Shown here: positions 8,847 through 18,087 of the stretch, piece by piece
Numbering within the stretch: the first letter of the stretch is position 1
Layout: each line of letters opens with the position of its first letter
Notes under the pieces: model-generated
The model's input: only the letters and a program-made list of their open reading frames with translations
What the model was told of the DNA's origin: nothing
Database searches by the model: none
Made by a program: the position numbers and the translations under genes
Assembly: GCA_963700705.1 (NCBI GenBank)
Contig: CAVOYQ010000004.1
Coordinates: 19,310 to 83,309, forward strand
DNA from: JAHEFT01 sp963700705
Lineage (GTDB): Bacteria > Pseudomonadota > Gammaproteobacteria > Xanthomonadales > SZUA-36
Direction of reading: 5' to 3'
DNA: 64,000 nucleotides

Positions 8847-9811
8847 CAGGGGTGAATCACCACGTCTACCTGCAGGTTGCTGAGGCTGGCGGCCGCAGCG
8901 GAATCATCCAGCGCGATGGTCACTTCAACGATCCGCGCGTCCTTGCGGGCGGCCGGATCGGTGCCGATCTGGTCCTGCTTCTGGACTTTTTGATGGATGC
9001 GCTCGACCGTGCCGGTCAATTCACTTGCCAGGGCCGCGCTGCTGATGGTGGCGCGCTGGCCGGTTTTGACCCGGCGGATGTCGGTTTCATAGACCTCGGC
9101 GACGGCCTTCATCTGGCTGACCTGGGCCAGTTCCAGGATGCCGGCTTCGCCAATCAGTTCTCCCGGCCGCACGATGATGTCGATCACGCGCCCGTCGACC
9201 GGTGCATAAACCATCGATCTTTGCCGCTCTGCTTCGACCCGGGCCAGCTTGGCGCGGGCTACTTCAACCCCGGTTTCAGACAACCGCACGGCAGTTGTCG
9301 CGCTGGCGCAGGACGCCTTCCTGGCCTCGGCTTCGCCCCTTGCGTTGTCCGCTTCCTCTTCGCCCGCGACGCCCTGTGCCTGGAGACGGGCCCTGCGTTC
9401 GGCTTCCTGGGCGGCGACATCGGCGCGGACACAGGCTTCCACGGCATTGCTGCGGGCGGCTTCGACTTCCCGTTCGGCATACACCACGCCCGTTTCGGCC
9501 TCCCGGGCCAGCGCTGCCATCACCGCCGCGGTGTCGGTCACCGCCAGCAAGTCGCCTTTCCTGACGTCATCGCCTTCTTCCACGTGCAACTCGATCAACA
9601 GCCCCCCCAGCAAAGCCTGGGGCGTGGATGGCGCCGTCACTTTTATGATTCCATTTCCGGGTTCAAGACGGCCAAGCGCCGACACACCCTGCGGGGCCTG
9701 TGCCGCTGCGCTTGCGGCGATCAGCAGGGCGGCCAGGCCGGCGGCGCATGAGACACGGCATTTGCGGCGAAACATGCTCTGTTCAATATCAATCAGAGGA
9801 TTCTTAAGCAT
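8846..9811 (-). CDS. DevB-like membrane-fusion protein (HlyD family)
   Basis: A 321-residue periplasmic adaptor. A hydrophobic signal or anchor segment (about residues 22-38, AAGLAALLIAASAAA) is followed by a lipoyl-like half (VEEGDDVRKGDLLAVTD), a long coiled-coil hairpin rich in Ala, Glu and Arg (about 95-190), then the second lipoyl half and a beta-barrel (MVYAPVDGRVIDIIVRPGE). The start may be 9811 or the internal Met at 9775. It is the first gene of the exporter set devB-devC-devA-GAF-patatin and lies divergent to dusA, so the roughly 100 bases between 9812 and 9909 should hold both promoters. Confidence 0.85.
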   Translation of the reverse strand: MLKNPLIDIEQSMFRRKCRVSCAAGLAALLIAASAAAQAPQGVSALGRLEPGNGIIKVTAPSTPQALLGGLLIELHVEEGDDVRKGDLLAVTDTAAVMAALAREAETGVVYAEREVEAARSNAVEACVRADVAAQEAERRARLQAQGVAGEEEADNARGEAEARKASCASATTAVRLSETGVEVARAKLARVEAERQRSMVYAPVDGRVIDIIVRPGELIGEAGILELAQVSQMKAVAEVYETDIRRVKTGQRATISSAALASELTGTVERIHQKVQKQDQIGTDPAARKDARIVEVTIALDDSAAAASLSNLQVDVVIHP

Positions 9812-9909
9812 CCTTTGGAGACTCCCTCAAGTCTGGTTTTCCGGTTCGGTTTGCCCTTATTCGGCAACTTGTTTTGATGGTTTGCTGTTTTGGATTCAGA
9901 ATAGCAGGC

Positions 9910-10943
9910 ATGAGCAGTGATTCACAATTCCTGGACCGGCGTTTGAACGTCGCGCCGATGATGGACTGGACGGACCGTCATTGCCGCTATTTTCCACCGC
10001 CTGCTGGCCCCGTCGGCGCTACTGTACACGGAAATGGTCACGACCGGTGCAATCCTGCACGGCGACCTGGAAAGGCTGATCGGATTCAACCGCGAAGAGC
10101 ACCCGCTGGCGTTGCAACTGGGCGGCAGTGATCCGGCGGAACTGGCCGAATCGGCCCGGATTGCGCAAAAGTGGGGCTACGATGAAGTCAACCTGAACGT
10201 CGGTTGTCCTTCCGACCGGGTCCAGCGCGGACGCTTCGGCGCCTGCCTGATGCTGGAGCCCGCGCTGGTCAGCGACTGTGTCTCGGCGATGCGGGACGCT
10301 GTCGACATCCCGGTCACGGTCAAGACCCGGCTGGGCGTCGATGATTGCTACAGTTACGAGTATTTCAGTGATTTCGTGGGGCAACTGGCGCAGTCCGGTT
10401 GTGACACCTTTATCGTGCATGCCCGCAAAGCATGGCTGTCGGGCCTCAGCCCGAAAGAAAACCGTGATGTTCCGGAACTGCACCACGACTGGGTCTACCG
10501 CCTGAAGTCGGAGCAACCGGGTTTGACGATCGTGCTCAATGGCGGTATCACCAGCGCAGACGGGGTCAGGGAAGCGCTCGACAAGCTGGATGGCGTGATG
10601 CTCGGCCGGGCCGCTTACCACACGCCGTGGTTGCTGGCCGAACTTGCAGCGTGAACTGTTCGGCGCCGGCGGGGTGGAAAGCCGGGAGGACGCGGTCGCG
10701 GTCATGACACAATATATCGGCAGGCAAAAAGACCAGGGGGTTCCGGTGAAAAACATCAGCCGCCACGTGCTGGGCTTGTTCCAGGGCCTGCCGGGCGCCC
10801 GGCGCTGGCGGCGTTTCATCAGCGAGAACGCCCACCTCGATGCGGGCAACGACCGTCTGCTGCTGGAGGCGCTGGATTACATGCAGCGCGGCATCGCGGT
10901 TGCGCCCGGTTCAGTCGCGGTTCATGGGAATGCACTAGAATGA
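9910..10943 (+). CDS. dusA: tRNA-dihydrouridine(20/20a) synthase DusA (two frameshifts)
   Basis: An FMN enzyme that reduces U20/U20a in tRNA. It shows the TIM-barrel start LNVAPMMDWTDRHCRY, the catalytic Cys in NVGCPSDRVQ, VKTRLG, HARKAWL with the DusA-type SGLSPKENR insert, and NGGI plus GRAAY for phosphate binding. The frame breaks twice. At about 9994 one T too many in TTTT turns YFHRLLAPSALL out of frame. At about 10645 an extra T splits LLAEL/QRELFG. Removing one base at each point gives a full-length DusA of about 344 residues. The gene is core and normally intact, so sequence error is the simplest explanation. Confidence 0.88.
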
Positions 10944-10978
10944 GCACAATGAAATAAACGGTACGACAAGATAACATA

Positions 10979-11208
10979 ATGATAGACGGTTCGCAGCATT
11001 TGCCCTCTCGTCACTGGCCCTGGCCGTGCCGGCGGGCGCGTGGGCCCAGTCCCTGGATGAGGCGGCCGCCCAGGCAGCCCGCCAATACAACGCCAAGGTG
11101 TTGTCCGCCCGCACGGTGCAGGAGGGCAAGCAGCGGGTCCACGTGATCAAGCTGCTGACCCAGGACGGCGTGGTCAAAACCGTGCGGATTCCGGTGCGGG
11201 ACAACTGA
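10979..11208 (+). CDS. Small secreted PepSY-domain protein (frameshift at its start)
   Basis: The mature part, SLDEAAAQAARQYNAKVLSA and onward to VRIPVRDN, matches a single PepSY domain, which binds or inhibits periplasmic targets. The ATG at 10979 is one base out of frame with the signal peptide (RRFAAFALSSLALAVPAGAW). Adding one A after ATGATA gives MIRRFAAFALSS, a normal signal sequence. Otherwise GTG at 11026 is the only in-frame start, and it would lose most of the leader. It lies 19 bases before the response-regulator gene; PepSY proteins often precede PhoP/PhoQ-like pairs. Confidence 0.7.
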
Positions 11209-11227
11209 GCACTGCGGAGATAGCGCC

Positions 11228-11908
11228 ATGCGAGTATTACTGGTAGAAGACGACCCGCGGCTGCAGGAAACGCTCGGTTCGCATCTGCGCGCCGCCGGTT
11301 ATGCCGTCGACCTGTCTTCGGACGGGATCGAAGGGCTGTACCTCGGCGAGGAATTCCCCGTTGACCTGGCGATCATCGACCTGGGTTTGCCGAAATTGCC
11401 CGGGCTCGAAGTGATCCGGAAATTGCGCGAACGCGGACGTGATTTCCCGATCCTGGTGCTGACCGCCCGCTCGGAATGGCAGGACAAGGTGGCCGGGCTG
11501 GAAGCGGGGGCGGATGACTACCTGACCAAGCCGTTTCATGTCGAGGAATTGATGGCCAGGGTCAACGCGCTGATGCGCCGCGCCGGCGGCCACGCCCAGC
11601 CGCAGGTCGACTTCGGCCCCTTCAGGATCGACCTGACCGGGCAGCGGGTGTTCCGGGACGGCGCGGAAATAGAACTGACCACCTACGAGTACAAGGTGCT
11701 CAACTACCTGGTGATGCACCCGGACGAGGTGGTCACCAAGACCGACCTGTCCGAACACATCTACGAGGAGGACGCCGACCGCGACAGCAACGTGATCGAG
11801 GTGTTTATCGGCCGCCTGCGCCGGAAACTGGACCCCGACGGCACGCTCAACCCGATCGAGACACTTCGCGGCAGGGGCTACCGGCTTGCAAGCATTCTCG
11901 CTCCGTAA
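11228..11908 (+). CDS. OmpR-family response regulator (PhoP-like)
   Basis: A 226-residue protein. The receiver domain (1-120) has the acidic pair in LLVEDD, the phospho-acceptor Asp in IIDLGLP, a Thr in LVLTAR and a Lys in YLTKPFH. The C-terminal winged helix (about 128-222) contains LTTYEYKVLNYLVMHPDEVV and RLRRKLDP, as in PhoP. A GGAG site precedes the ATG. It overlaps the start of the partner kinase, so the two are co-translated. The signal could be low magnesium or cationic peptides as in PhoPQ, but this is only suggested by similarity. Confidence 0.88.
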   Translation: MRVLLVEDDPRLQETLGSHLRAAGYAVDLSSDGIEGLYLGEEFPVDLAIIDLGLPKLPGLEVIRKLRERGRDFPILVLTARSEWQDKVAGLEAGADDYLTKPFHVEELMARVNALMRRAGGHAQPQVDFGPFRIDLTGQRVFRDGAEIELTTYEYKVLNYLVMHPDEVVTKTDLSEHIYEEDADRDSNVIEVFIGRLRRKLDPDGTLNPIETLRGRGYRLASILAP

Positions 11909-13235
11909 CCGCCTGCTTTTTGCCGCCACGCTGGTGCTGGTCATTGCGCTGGGCCTGGTCGGTTGTCGCGCTGAATGCCGCCAACTACCGTGGCGCCGTT
12001 TCTTCCCTGCAGGCGCGCATGGAGTCCTACGTTTACCTGGTGCTGGCGGCCATGGAAGTCAGTGATGACGGCAAAATGGCGGTTGAAGGGGATCTCGGCG
12101 ATCCCCGCCTGACCCGGCCGGCTTCCGGTGTCTATGTCCGGGTAAGCGGCAGCAAGGATCATTGGGTTTCGCAGTCTTCCCTGGGCCGGTCGTGGCCGGA
12201 TCTGCCGCTGGCCGCGCCGGGCCGGATGTCCTTCCTGGAACCCGCACAGGCCGGCGGTGAATTTACCCTGCAGTACGGTATTGGCTGGCAACTGGCCGAT
12301 GGCCGGATCGAGCCGTTCACGGTGTCGGTGCTGGTGGATCAAAGCGAAATAAAGCAGGAGACCAGTGCGTTCCGCCTGGGCTTGTGGCGTGCCCTGGTCG
12401 CCGCGGGCGCAATACTGGTGCTCGCCCAGGTGGTGATTTTCTTCTTCGGCTTCCGTCCGCTGAGCCGGGTTGCCGGTGACGTGGCCCGCGTCGAATCGGG
12501 AGAGGCGGAACGGTTGGAGGGCGATTACCCGAAGGAACTGGAACCGCTGGTCCGCAACGTCAACCGCCTGCTGGAAACCGAGAAATCCAACCAGACCCGG
12601 ATCCGCAACGCGCTGGATTCGCTGGCGCACAGCCTGAAAACGCCGCTCGCGGTGATCCAGGCGGGCTTGCCGGATTACCGGGGCGAGTCGGCCGGCTTCG
12701 ATGCAGAGCGCCGTTGATGAAATCAGCCACCTGGTGGCCACCCGCCTGGAACGGGCCGGAAGCACGGCAAGGCGCACGCTGGCCGAACCGGTTGAGGTTG
12801 AACCACAGCTCCGGCGGATTCTGGATTCGCTGCAAAAAGTTTATTCTCACAAAATGATAGAGGCCGGGGTGAAACTGGAACCGGATTTGAAGTTTTACGG
12901 AGAGCAACGCGATTTGCTGGAACTGATGGGCAACCTGCTGGATAACGCGTTTAAATACGGGAAAAACAGAGTCAGGGTCGCCGGCGGCAAGCTGAGACCC
13001 AGTGCTTCCCGCCCGGGCCTGTGGATGCGGGTCGAGGACGACGGCCCCGGAATCGATGAATCGCAATGGGAACGTTTGTTGCAGCGTGGTTCCCGCGGCG
13101 ATGAGCAGGTCGAAGGCCACGGCCTGGGCCTGGCCATCGTGATGGAGTTGGTCACGGCCTACCGCGGGGAAGTGTCGATCGGCGCACAGCGAACTGGGCG
13201 GCGCAATGGTCAGTGTCAGCATCCCGGCGGCGTAG
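11886..13235 (+). CDS. Sensor histidine kinase (PhoQ-like, three frameshifts)
   Basis: The likely start is TTG at 11886, inside the regulator gene, with AGGGG eight bases upstream. The protein begins MQAFSLRNRLLFAATLVLVI. It has two membrane helices around a periplasmic sensor (about 35-160), a HAMP-like stretch, the phospho-acceptor His in LAHSLKTPL (as in PhoQ), and an ATPase domain with GNLLDNAFKYG, DDGPGID and HGLGLAIV. The frame shifts near 11964 (extra T), 12697 and 13178 (extra G); corrected, it ends SVSIPAA at the TAG 13233-13235. That TAG is also the TAG of the GTAG head of a REP element. Confidence 0.82.
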
Positions 13236-13356
13236 GAGCGAATTCATTCGCGATTGAATTTTGAAAATCGCGAACGCGCGACGGCATTCCGTCAGGGCTT
13301 CTTTGCCTTTGGCAAAACCGCCCTTTCTCCATTGCCTGCGCTAATTCGCTCCTACG
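13232..13356. repeat. REP pair overlapping the kinase stop codon
   Basis: The left unit begins GTAGGAGCGAATTCATTCGC at 13232; its TAG is the stop codon of the kinase gene. A facing partner, AATTCGCTCCTACG, lies at 13343-13356. The 85 bases between them hold a second GC-rich dyad (GACGGCATTCCGTC). The pair fills the gap between the kinase and mazG. Confidence 0.75.
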
Positions 13357-13376
13357 CATCAATTCGGAGAATAACC

Positions 13377-14194
13377 ATCGAAAAACAACACAAAATCCAG
13401 CAACTCCTCGACATCATGGCGCAACTGCGGGACCCGGTCTCCGGCTGCCCGTGGGACCGTGAACAGGATTTCTCGACCATCGCCCCGTACACCATCGAAG
13501 AAGCCTATGAAGTGGCCGACGCGATCCAGCACGGCCGGATGGACGAGCTGAAGGACGAACTGGGCGACCTGCTGTTCCAGGTGGTGTTTCACGCCCGCAT
13601 GGCGGAAGAACAGCAATGCGTTCGACTTCAGTGACGTGGTGGACGCGGTTTGCGACAAGATGATCCGCCGCCACCCGCACGTGTTCGCCGGGGAGGCTGA
13701 AGCGAAAGCGACCGATCGCCGATGCTGCCGCGCAGACCGACGCCTGGGAACACGCCAAGGCGAAGGAGCGCGAAGCGGGTGGCGCCACCAGCCTGCTCGA
13801 CGGCGTGCCCCGCGGCATGGCCGAACTGCAGCGTTCGGTGAAACTGCAGAAACGGGCGGCGCGGGTCGGTTTCGACTGGGGCTCGCCGGAACCGGTCATG
13901 GAGAAGTTCAGCGAGGAAGCCCTGGAAATGCTCGAAGCCATGCGGTCCGGCGACCGGGAGGCGATGGAGGACGAACTGGGCGACCTGCTGTTCGTGGTCA
14001 CCAACCTGGCGCGCCAGCTGAAAATCGACCCGGCCAAGGCCCTGCGCCGGGCCAACACCAAGTTCGAATTGCGGTTTCGCGCGGTGGAAGACGCGGCCGG
14101 CAGCCGCGCGGCGCTGGAGGCCATGAGCCTGGATGAAATGGAAGAGCTGTGGCAGCAGGTCAAACGCCGCCGCCGGGAGGAGGGCAGCGAATGA
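13377..14194 (+). CDS. mazG: Nucleoside triphosphate pyrophosphohydrolase MazG (frameshifted)
   Basis: MazG hydrolyses NTPs to NMP and pyrophosphate and tempers the stringent response. Both MazG domains are present: PVSGCPWDREQDFSTIAPYT with EELGDLL-type acidic helices (DELGDLLFQVVFHARM), and the second, EKFSEEALEMLEAM with EDELGDLLFVVTNLAR. The protein should begin EKQHKIQQLLDIM, but the codon placed seven bases after GGAG is ATC (13377-13379), not ATG. Either it is a rare non-standard start or a base error; the next Met is at 13416. The frame breaks near 13620 and 13705. The stop overlaps the rmuC start (ATGA). Confidence 0.8.
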
Positions 14195-15447
14195 ACGAAT
14201 GGCTGATTCAACAGGGCATCGCCAGTCCGCAGATGGGCCTGCTGCTGGGGCTGGCCATCGGCGGGTTCGCGCTGGTCGTCGTGGCGCTGGTGCTGTCCCG
14301 GCGCAACGCCGTGCTGGCGACCCGCCTGTCCGACCGGGAACAGCATTACATGGAGCAGGTGCAAAAACTGGAACAGGCTGAAACCCGCCTGACCGAGAAC
14401 TTCGAGCGCCTGGCCGGGCGGATTTTCGAGGACCGTTCGGAAAAACTCTCCGACCTCAACACCCGGCAACTCGATTCCCTGCTCAAACCGCTGGGCGAGA
14501 AACTGACCGAGTTCCGCAACACGGTCGAACAGGCGCACCGGCAGGAAACCGCCCAGCACCAGGTCATGAAGGAAAAGATCGGCGACCTGGAGAAACTCAA
14601 CGACCGCCTGCACGAGGACGCGACCAACCTGTCCCGCGCGTTGACCGGCAACGTCAAGGCCCAGGGCAACTGGGGCGAGCAGCAACTGGAGCGCCTGCTG
14701 GAACTGGCCGGGCTGCAGAAAGGCGTGGAGTACTCCACCCAGTACTCGGTCACCAGCGAAAGCGGCCAGCGCATCCAGCCGGACCTCGTCGTGCACCTGC
14801 CCGAAGGCAAGTCCATCGTGCTCGATTCGAAAGTGTCGCTGGTGGCCTGGACCCGTTACCAGGCCAGCGAGGGCGACGAAGCCGGGCAGGCCGCGGCCCT
14901 GGGCGAGCACATCCTGTCGATCCGGCAGCATATAAAAGGCCTGGGTGAGAAACGCTACGCCGAAATCCCGGAACTCAATTCGCTGGATTTCGTGCTGATG
15001 TTCATGCCCATCGAGGCCGCCCTGATCGCCGCCCTGCAGGCCGACCCGGAACTCGCCGGATTTGCGCTGCGCAACAAGGTGGCGCTGCTGTCGCCGACCA
15101 ACTTCCTGGCCACCATGCGCACCGTGGGTTCGGTCTGGTCGGTGCACAAGCAGAACACCAACGCCCAGGAGATCGCCGGCCGGGCCGGTTTGCTGTACGA
15201 CAAGTTCGCCGGCTTCGTCGAAAACCTGCAGCAGGTGGGCGACCGCCTCCGCCAGGCCCAGCAGAGTTACGACAAGGCTTTCAGCCAGTTGTCCACCGGC
15301 GCCGGCAACCTGTTGCGGCAGACGGAACAGCTGCGCGAACTGGGCGCTCGCAACAGCCGGCAACTCGATGCAAATCTGGTGGATGAATCCGGCGTGGAAA
15401 CGGACCGGGAAAGTTCAGGTTCAACTGAAAATACCGCACATAAATAG
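14191..15447 (+). CDS. rmuC: DNA recombination protein RmuC
   Basis: A 418-residue protein with one N-terminal membrane helix (about residues 14-36), a coiled coil (about 40-150) and the RmuC nuclease-like core (NWGEQQLERLLE, IQPDLVVHLPEGKSIVLDSKVSL, LNSLDFVLMFMPIE). RmuC limits rearrangements at short inverted repeats and can act against foreign DNA. The ATG at 14191 overlaps the mazG stop. A longer in-frame start would lie inside mazG and is not needed. Confidence 0.9.
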   Translation: MNEWLIQQGIASPQMGLLLGLAIGGFALVVVALVLSRRNAVLATRLSDREQHYMEQVQKLEQAETRLTENFERLAGRIFEDRSEKLSDLNTRQLDSLLKPLGEKLTEFRNTVEQAHRQETAQHQVMKEKIGDLEKLNDRLHEDATNLSRALTGNVKAQGNWGEQQLERLLELAGLQKGVEYSTQYSVTSESGQRIQPDLVVHLPEGKSIVLDSKVSLVAWTRYQASEGDEAGQAAALGEHILSIRQHIKGLGEKRYAEIPELNSLDFVLMFMPIEAALIAALQADPELAGFALRNKVALLSPTNFLATMRTVGSVWSVHKQNTNAQEIAGRAGLLYDKFAGFVENLQQVGDRLRQAQQSYDKAFSQLSTGAGNLLRQTEQLRELGARNSRQLDANLVDESGVETDRESSGSTENTAHK

Positions 15448-15467
15448 TCAGAAATAGTTTATTTTTC

Positions 15468-15497
15468 TTGCATTAGTCTGGTTCAGGTCAAATAATT
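15468..15497 (+). promoter_or_regulatory. Promoter of the first IPTL-CTERM gene
   Basis: A -35 box TTGCAT (15468-15473) and a -10 box ATAATT (15492-15497) are separated by 18 bases. The same geometry occurs before the next three paralogs. The transcript would start with a leader of about 80 bases that can fold (GCCTG...CAGGC). Confidence 0.55.
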
Positions 15498-15583
15498 CAG
15501 CGTTAAGGACTGATGCCTGTGTGTCTGCACCCAGGCGTGAAAGGAAAACGATTACAATAAAACTTAATGGTAGGGAGTGCCAT

Positions 15584-17710
15584 ATGAGTATCTTGTCGAA
15601 ACGATCCGGTTTTCTCGGAGCAATCCTGTTTGTAACTACACTGTTGTTTGCCAATTCGGTTTTTGCTCAAACAACCGCCACGGCAAACCTCTTGATCCAG
15701 AAAATTGCCAACGCCCCCACCGTGGTGGCTGGAACCACCCTGGTCTATACCGTCACCGCGACCAATAATGGCCCGGATGAAGCCGTAGATATGGTTATCA
15801 GCGACACCACGCCAACGGGCACGACGATGTTGTCCTTAGATTTTGTATCAGCTCCCTCTGGTTGTAGTAGCCCAGTACATGGCCTCACCGGGTCGGTACA
15901 ATGCGACTTTTACACGGTTCCGAGCGGCGAATCGAGATTTATCCAGTTTACTGTCACGGTGGATCCTGACCAGGCTCACGGGTCGCAGATTTCCAATACC
16001 GCCACTGTTGTTTCAGACACCTATGACCCGGATGACACGGACAACACGACGGATCCACTGCTTACCGACGTAGTCCGCGAATCGCTTCTCTCCGTGACCA
16101 AGACCCCGGATCCAGTCGAGCAGACCGAAGTCGTGGCCGGAACCGAAATGACTTACACGATCAGGGTGAGTAATGCCGGACCATCGGATGCATCGAACGT
16201 GATCGCCAGCGATACGCTGCCGGCTTTCGTGCTTCCCGTTTCCACCACGGGATGCGATAACGATGACCCAGCCCCCGGCGGTGTGCCAACCTGTCTGCTG
16301 GGCACCATCGCGGCCGGTGAGTACAAGGAATACACGGCTGTACTCGCGGTTAATCCCGCAACGCCAGCGGGTTCTGTTCTGACAAATCGCGTTACGGTCT
16401 CTTCGATTGACGCGCCCGCCAGGCCAAACCCCATGGCTGAGCATACAGTAACGGCTGTGCGCGAATCCGCCATTTCGATCACCAAGACGGCGGATCCGAG
16501 CCCGCTGGTGGCGCAAGGCGGGACCCAGACCTATACCATCGAGGTGAGCAACGGCGGACCGTCGGATGCCAGTAATCTGTTCGTGACGGAAACCCTGCCT
16601 GCGGGCCTGACGGTCACGGCGATGAACCCGCCCGGTATCTGCAACGGAACGTCGGGTACAGTGACCTGTGCGCTGCCCGGACCGGTCGCGGCGAATGATT
16701 CCTACAGCTTCACCCTCGAACTGGATATTCCTGACGACTTCCCGCTGGGGACGATCACCAATACCTCCAGGGTGGAATGCACCGATCCGGCCTGCTCCAC
16801 CAACACCACGCCTGATGATTCTGCGGTACTGGCCGAAGCACAGACGCGCGTTGTCGTGGCGGTGCCTGCTGAAGGCACGGCCCTGATCGCGGTGCAGAAG
16901 TTCTTCAGGGACGGCAACGATGAAACGCCGGTTACGCTCACCCTGGAATGCACCACGGGCAGCTACGCACCGGCAACGGTCGTAGTGAATCCGGATGAAT
17001 TCGCGCCGGGCTCAGCGTTTGAGCACATCTTCGTCGTCACCGACATTCCAACGGGTGCGGCGAATGCCTGCACCGTGGTTGAAGAACCGGTGGCCGGTTA
17101 CGACGCGACCTATATTTGCGGACAGGACGGTTCGACCAGTACGGTTGACGACACGCTGTGCAACGGTTTTGCCGATTTCACCCCGGGTACCACGGCTTGC
17201 GGCTGGCTGGACGTGGCTGCAGGCGATTCCAACCTTTGCGGAATCTTCAACGATCCGGCTCCGGTTGAATTTGCCGTGACCAAGGTGTGGGACGTCAGCA
17301 ACACGGGTGGTGATTACGTCAGCCGTGATGCCGAAATCACGATCGGTTGTCACGCTGAAATGTCACCGTACACCTTTGAGGAGGAAGGCCTCTGGTTTTA
17401 CACGGTAGACCTGACTGAGGGTTCCTACGTTGGTGGCGAGGCAACAGTGACCGTCAAGGTGATCCCGGATTATGCCGGCAGCTACTGCTTTGCCGAGGAA
17501 GGTAATGTAACCAGCGCGGTGGAAGTGACCAGCGACTGCGGTTCTTTTAAAGAGCCAACAATTGAGGTCTCGGTGGGCCAGGGTGCTGAATGCACGATCA
17601 CCAACACCGTGTTCTTCGAAGGTATCCCGACGCTGAACCAGTATGGCATGGCCCTGATGGCCCTGCTGATGCTGGGTATCGGCATGGTCGGCTTCAGGCG
17701 CTTTGTCTGA
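15584..17710 (+). CDS. Exported surface protein 1: three DUF11-type repeats and IPTL-CTERM sorting tag
   Basis: The ATG at 15584 follows TAGGGAG and starts a signal peptide (MSILSKRSGFLGAIL...VFAQ). After it come three DUF11-type repeats (about residues 27-155, 165-290 and 292-420; each has TYTI-like strands and N-x-GP). Next is a Cys-containing module (AVQKFFRDGNDETPVTLTLE to GYDATYICG, about 440-540), a second Cys-containing module (VTKVWDVSN to the end of the globular part), and a C-terminal tag: IPTLNQYG, a hydrophobic helix, then FRRFV. This is the IPTL-CTERM signal processed by an exosortase (XrtH type) in other bacteria. The gene has no frameshift. It is alone in its transcript, with its own promoter and terminator. 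Function beyond cell-surface display is unknown. Confidence 0.85.
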   Translation: MSILSKRSGFLGAILFVTTLLFANSVFAQTTATANLLIQKIANAPTVVAGTTLVYTVTATNNGPDEAVDMVISDTTPTGTTMLSLDFVSAPSGCSSPVHGLTGSVQCDFYTVPSGESRFIQFTVTVDPDQAHGSQISNTATVVSDTYDPDDTDNTTDPLLTDVVRESLLSVTKTPDPVEQTEVVAGTEMTYTIRVSNAGPSDASNVIASDTLPAFVLPVSTTGCDNDDPAPGGVPTCLLGTIAAGEYKEYTAVLAVNPATPAGSVLTNRVTVSSIDAPARPNPMAEHTVTAVRESAISITKTADPSPLVAQGGTQTYTIEVSNGGPSDASNLFVTETLPAGLTVTAMNPPGICNGTSGTVTCALPGPVAANDSYSFTLELDIPDDFPLGTITNTSRVECTDPACSTNTTPDDSAVLAEAQTRVVVAVPAEGTALIAVQKFFRDGNDETPVTLTLECTTGSYAPATVVVNPDEFAPGSAFEHIFVVTDIPTGAANACTVVEEPVAGYDATYICGQDGSTSTVDDTLCNGFADFTPGTTACGWLDVAAGDSNLCGIFNDPAPVEFAVTKVWDVSNTGGDYVSRDAEITIGCHAEMSPYTFEEEGLWFYTVDLTEGSYVGGEATVTVKVIPDYAGSYCFAEEGNVTSAVEVTSDCGSFKEPTIEVSVGQGAECTITNTVFFEGIPTLNQYGMALMALLMLGIGMVGFRRFV
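16461..17269 (+). repeat. Long direct repeat, copy 1 (within surface protein 1)
   Basis: 809 bases that recur at 18911-19720. About 30 differences were counted by eye, so identity is near 96%. It covers the third DUF11-type repeat and the first Cys-containing module. Confidence 0.85.
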
Positions 17711-17723
17711 CCGGCAGTAACAA

Positions 17724-17748
17724 GGGGTCAGAGCGCTTGCTCTGACCC
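17724..17748. repeat. GGGTCAGAGC hairpin
   Basis: A perfect 10-bp dyad, GGGTCAGAGC / GCTCTGACCC, just after the stop codon of surface protein 1. The same type follows genes 2 and 3 and resembles repeats tied to REP-associated transposases. Confidence 0.7.
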
Positions 17749-17761
17749 TGGTTAAACCCAA

Positions 17762-17797
17762 CCCCGCGGCAGGCGACTGCCGCGGGGTTTTTCTTTT
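17762..17797 (+). terminator. Rho-independent terminator of surface protein 1
   Basis: An 11-bp GC stem, CCCCGCGGCAG / CTGCCGCGGGG, with a short loop, followed by TTTTTCTTTT. Confidence 0.9.
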
Positions 17798-17860
17798 AAT
17801 TGATGCTGATGACGGCTGAAAAATTCTGTTCAGAAGTGGTTAAAAATCGCCGGTATTTTC

Positions 17861-17890
17861 TTGACTTAACTTGACACAGCAAGAATAATC
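17861..17890 (+). promoter_or_regulatory. Promoter of surface protein 2
   Basis: TTGACT (17861-17866), 18 bases, ATAATC (17885-17890). A second TTGACA sits inside the spacer at 17871. Downstream, GGGCTGGTA (17900-17908) pairs with TACCAGCCC (17940-17948), so the 5' end of the RNA can form a 9-bp stem. The rest of 17711-18087 shows no gene. Confidence 0.6.
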
Positions 17891-18087
17891 GGAGGTTAAG
17901 GGCTGGTAGATTCGCATCCACGGACAGGACGTGAATAGTTACCAGCCCTATCGACAGTTCGTTCAGAGACGGCGTAAATAAAGCGGTCGAACGGCATTTT
18001 GGAGTGCATAAGCGAGTAAATACAATAGGATAGGAGCATGGATGTCCCGATTCTTGCGTATTGAAACCAACGGTAGGGAGTGACCAA

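Noticed and set aside
13414..15363. Open frame of 649 codons antisense to rmuC and mazG
   Set aside because: It is the mirror of GC-rich coding sequence with strong third-position bias; it has no family features, and rmuC on the other strand is clear.
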